NCBI GenBank assembly: GCA_022695795.1
Contig: MU404176.1
Span: forward strand, 53,687 to 117,686
Direction: 5' to 3'
DNA: 64,000 nt
DNA from: Biscogniauxia marginata
Lineage: Eukaryota; Ascomycota; Sordariomycetes; Xylariales; Xylariaceae
How positions within the stretch are numbered: the first letter of the stretch is position 1; each line of letters starts with the position of its first letter. The position numbers were made by a program, and so were the translations under genes. Shown here piece after piece: positions 62,540 through 64,000 of the stretch. Below the pieces are notes generated by a model. It saw only the letters and a program-made list of their open reading frames with translations. It had not been told where the DNA came from and did no database searches.

Positions 62540-62883
62540 GTTGGCCACGAGACATTTTAGACACTTAGGAAGAAATGGGAGGGGTTAGACGAGAAAATAA
62601 TGCAACAGCGGATTTGGTCGATTCGCTATTGCCCGGTAGCAATGAGACACGAATTGGTTTTTCTGTTCACTGGGCAAGGCAGGGGTTTTATCTGTTTTTC
62701 TTTCCTCAGTGGATGGCGCAGGGCACATTTGATGCATTAACAAATGGTGAAGGAAAATCTCGTCCGCACTCCTCCGTGCTGGGAATGCAAATTGTACAAT
62801 TACAATCTCTCGCCAAAACTCCCTTCCGTTCATATCAAACCACCATCACTATTACCCCACCTGGAATAGGCAAGGTACTTCAA
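62540..62883. other. Convergent spacer between RING and mitochondrial-protein genes
   Basis: 344 bp that must hold both 3' ends. No gene seen. Confidence 0.55.
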
Positions 62884-63351
62884 TCAGCCAACCTTCCCCT
62901 TCTTCGGCGGGCTCCCACCCCCGCTCGCCTTCGCCTGGCCCCCGTGCTGCGGCCGGTCCTCCTTCTTGCCGCCCCCGGCCCCGGCCCCGGCGAAGTCCCG
63001 GTTCGCGGGGCTCGCCTCGAGCGGGTTGGTGGTGCCTTCGGAGGCCTCGGCGCCCGCCGTGTCCTTCTGCGCCTCGGGCGACGTCTTGTCCGGGTCGAAG
63101 GCCGCGTCCTCGCTCGCCGCCACCTGGTCGTCCGTCCCGCTGTGCGTGTACTCGTGCGCCTTCGGCTTCAGCGACTCCCGGTCCATGTCGTCCTTGTACG
63201 GCCGCGCCAGCGCCGCGGGCCTGTGGATTGGACGGCGCTGCTGCTGTTGTGGTACGGGGTGCCTGTTGGTGGTGGTGGTGGTGAGGCGTAGGGCGAGCGG
63301 AACTCGGGCTCTGCTGCTGGTTCGGAGGACTGCGCTGCGGAGGGATGCCAT
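62884..63351 (-). CDS. Probable mitochondrial small protein, unknown function
   Basis: A single exon encodes 155 residues. The N terminus is a model mitochondrial presequence: Arg, Ser, Ala and Leu without acids to about residue 50 (MASLRSAVLRTSSRARVP). It is followed by a His/Gln/Arg stretch and a short block (PYKDDMDRESLKPKAHEYTHSGTDD) that looks like the conserved core. The rest is acidic, then Gly/Lys-rich and probably disordered. No membrane segment. The opposite strand is open for 238 codons, but that is a GC-bias shadow (Arg/Leu/Pro runs). I cannot name the family; import into the matrix is inferred. Confidence 0.72.
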   Translation of the reverse strand: MASLRSAVLRTSSRARVPLALRLTTTTTNRHPVPQQQQRRPIHRPAALARPYKDDMDRESLKPKAHEYTHSGTDDQVAASEDAAFDPDKTSPEAQKDTAGAEASEGTTNPLEASPANRDFAGAGAGGGKKEDRPQHGGQAKASGGGSPPKKGKVG

Positions 63352-63770
63352 TTTCTCTATCCGGCTCTCTTTCTCTTTCTCTTTTTTCTTTTTTTTCTTT
63401 TGGGTCTAGGTAAGATTGCGATCGCGTTGGTAGACAAATTATATGAAGAGTCGGCGATTAAGTGAATACACGGTTGGCTTGAGTTGTAGATGGGTTGAGG
63501 AATTGCTTGTAGCAATTGCGTGGGTAATAATCGATTTAAGCTTCCTTAGATTTAGATTAGAAGGAATGATGATGGCATGTAATTTTTTCACTGCCAGAGC
63601 AATCTTGACAGTAGTTAAATGTAGAGTGCTGAATAAGGGAGTAGGTACTTAACAAACGCTCGGAACGATATCGTGACGTCAGGATGTAACCGGAGGGAAG
63701 CTCCGCTGGGCTGCTAAGATCTATGAAGATCCTTGCCTACTTTTCACGGTGGCTTTCATTAACGTTACTT
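63352..63770. other. Promoter side of the mitochondrial-protein gene
   Basis: A T/C-rich tract precedes the start codon on the plus strand (63367-63402). No gene seen beyond it. Confidence 0.5.
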
Positions 63771-64000
63771 AGTAATACTTAACTTTTCATTTTCATTTTA
63801 TAATAAGAAATAATTATTAATATTTTTAAAACTTTATAAATAAACGTTTTTATAAGTTTAATTAAATTTAAATTTAAATTTAAATTTAAATTTAAATATT
63901 ATATTATAAATAAAATAAATAAAATAAATAAAATAAATAAAATAAATAAAATAAATAAAATAAATAAAATAAATAAAATAAATAAAATAAATAAAATAAA
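63771..64000. repeat. AT-only region with two tandem repeats
   Basis: From about 63771 the sequence is nearly pure A and T. A period-6 AAATTT array runs over about 63865-63896. A period-9 AAATAAAAT array starts at 63908 and continues to the window edge (at least ten units). Looks like the border of an AT-rich, RIP-type or satellite-like block. Confidence 0.85.

Noticed and set aside
62039..62548. Minus-strand 169-codon frame over the RING gene
   Set aside because: Arg/Val/Leu-rich shadow; the RING cysteines are on the plus strand.
62575..63409. Plus-strand frames over the mitochondrial-protein gene
   Set aside because: Arg/Pro/Leu runs with no domain; the minus-strand frame has a proper presequence and conserved-looking core.

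Overview
The window looks like nuclear DNA of a filamentous ascomycete (Pezizomycotina, most likely a Sordariomycete). Genes carry short GT-AG introns (about 48-264 bp), several with a clear CTAAC-type branch site. Intergenic DNA is long, with AT-only islands typical of repeat-decayed fungal DNA. The gene set (QDE-2-type Argonaute, GH81 glucanase, DUF4360-like secreted protein, fungal RING protein, Stn1) is fungal. Gene models below were built by hand from reading frames and splice signals; none was checked by a database search.

Layout, left to right. 0.4-1.0 kb: a small secreted cysteine-containing protein (-). 2.7-7.1 kb: a 1432-residue protein with two coiled-coil/hydrophobic-hairpin modules and a possible beta-propeller, reminiscent of alpha-pore-forming toxins (-). 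An AT-rich island (8.7-9.2 kb) follows. 10.0-11.7 kb: MFS transporter (-). 13.1-14.1 kb: DUF4360-like secreted protein (-). 15.1-15.7 kb: wrecked phosphoglycerate dehydrogenase pseudogene (-). 17.0-18.3 kb: two-domain glyoxalase I (-). 19.1-21.0 kb: vacuolar Ca2+/H+ exchanger (-). 24.6-27.5 kb: GH81 endo-1,3-beta-glucanase (-). 29.0-31.4 kb: Stn1 and a DNAJC9-type J protein (both -), then a divergent RibD/Rib2-type deaminase (+) and tRNA-Lys(CTT) (-). 36.2-39.8 kb: Argonaute with a complete DEDD slicer tetrad (+). 39.8-55.3 kb: a 15.5-kb stretch without a supportable gene, with decayed repeat traces. 55.3-56.8 kb: four-finger C2H2 transcription factor (+). 59.6-60.8 kb: DsbA/FrnE-like oxidoreductase (+). 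61.9-62.5 kb: RING protein (+). 62.9-63.4 kb: probable mitochondrial small protein (-). The window ends in AT-rich satellite-like DNA.

The genes do not form an obvious pathway or biosynthetic cluster. The central block 29-40 kb is housekeeping: telomere capping, histone/protein folding, nucleotide-type deamination, tRNA and RNA silencing. stn1 and the J-protein gene share paired ACGCG (MBF-type) sites about 120 bp upstream of their start codons, suggesting common G1/S control. The left 10 kb looks accessory: secreted protein, toxin-like giant protein, AT-rich relic. The toxin-like gene is the strongest candidate for something not yet described.
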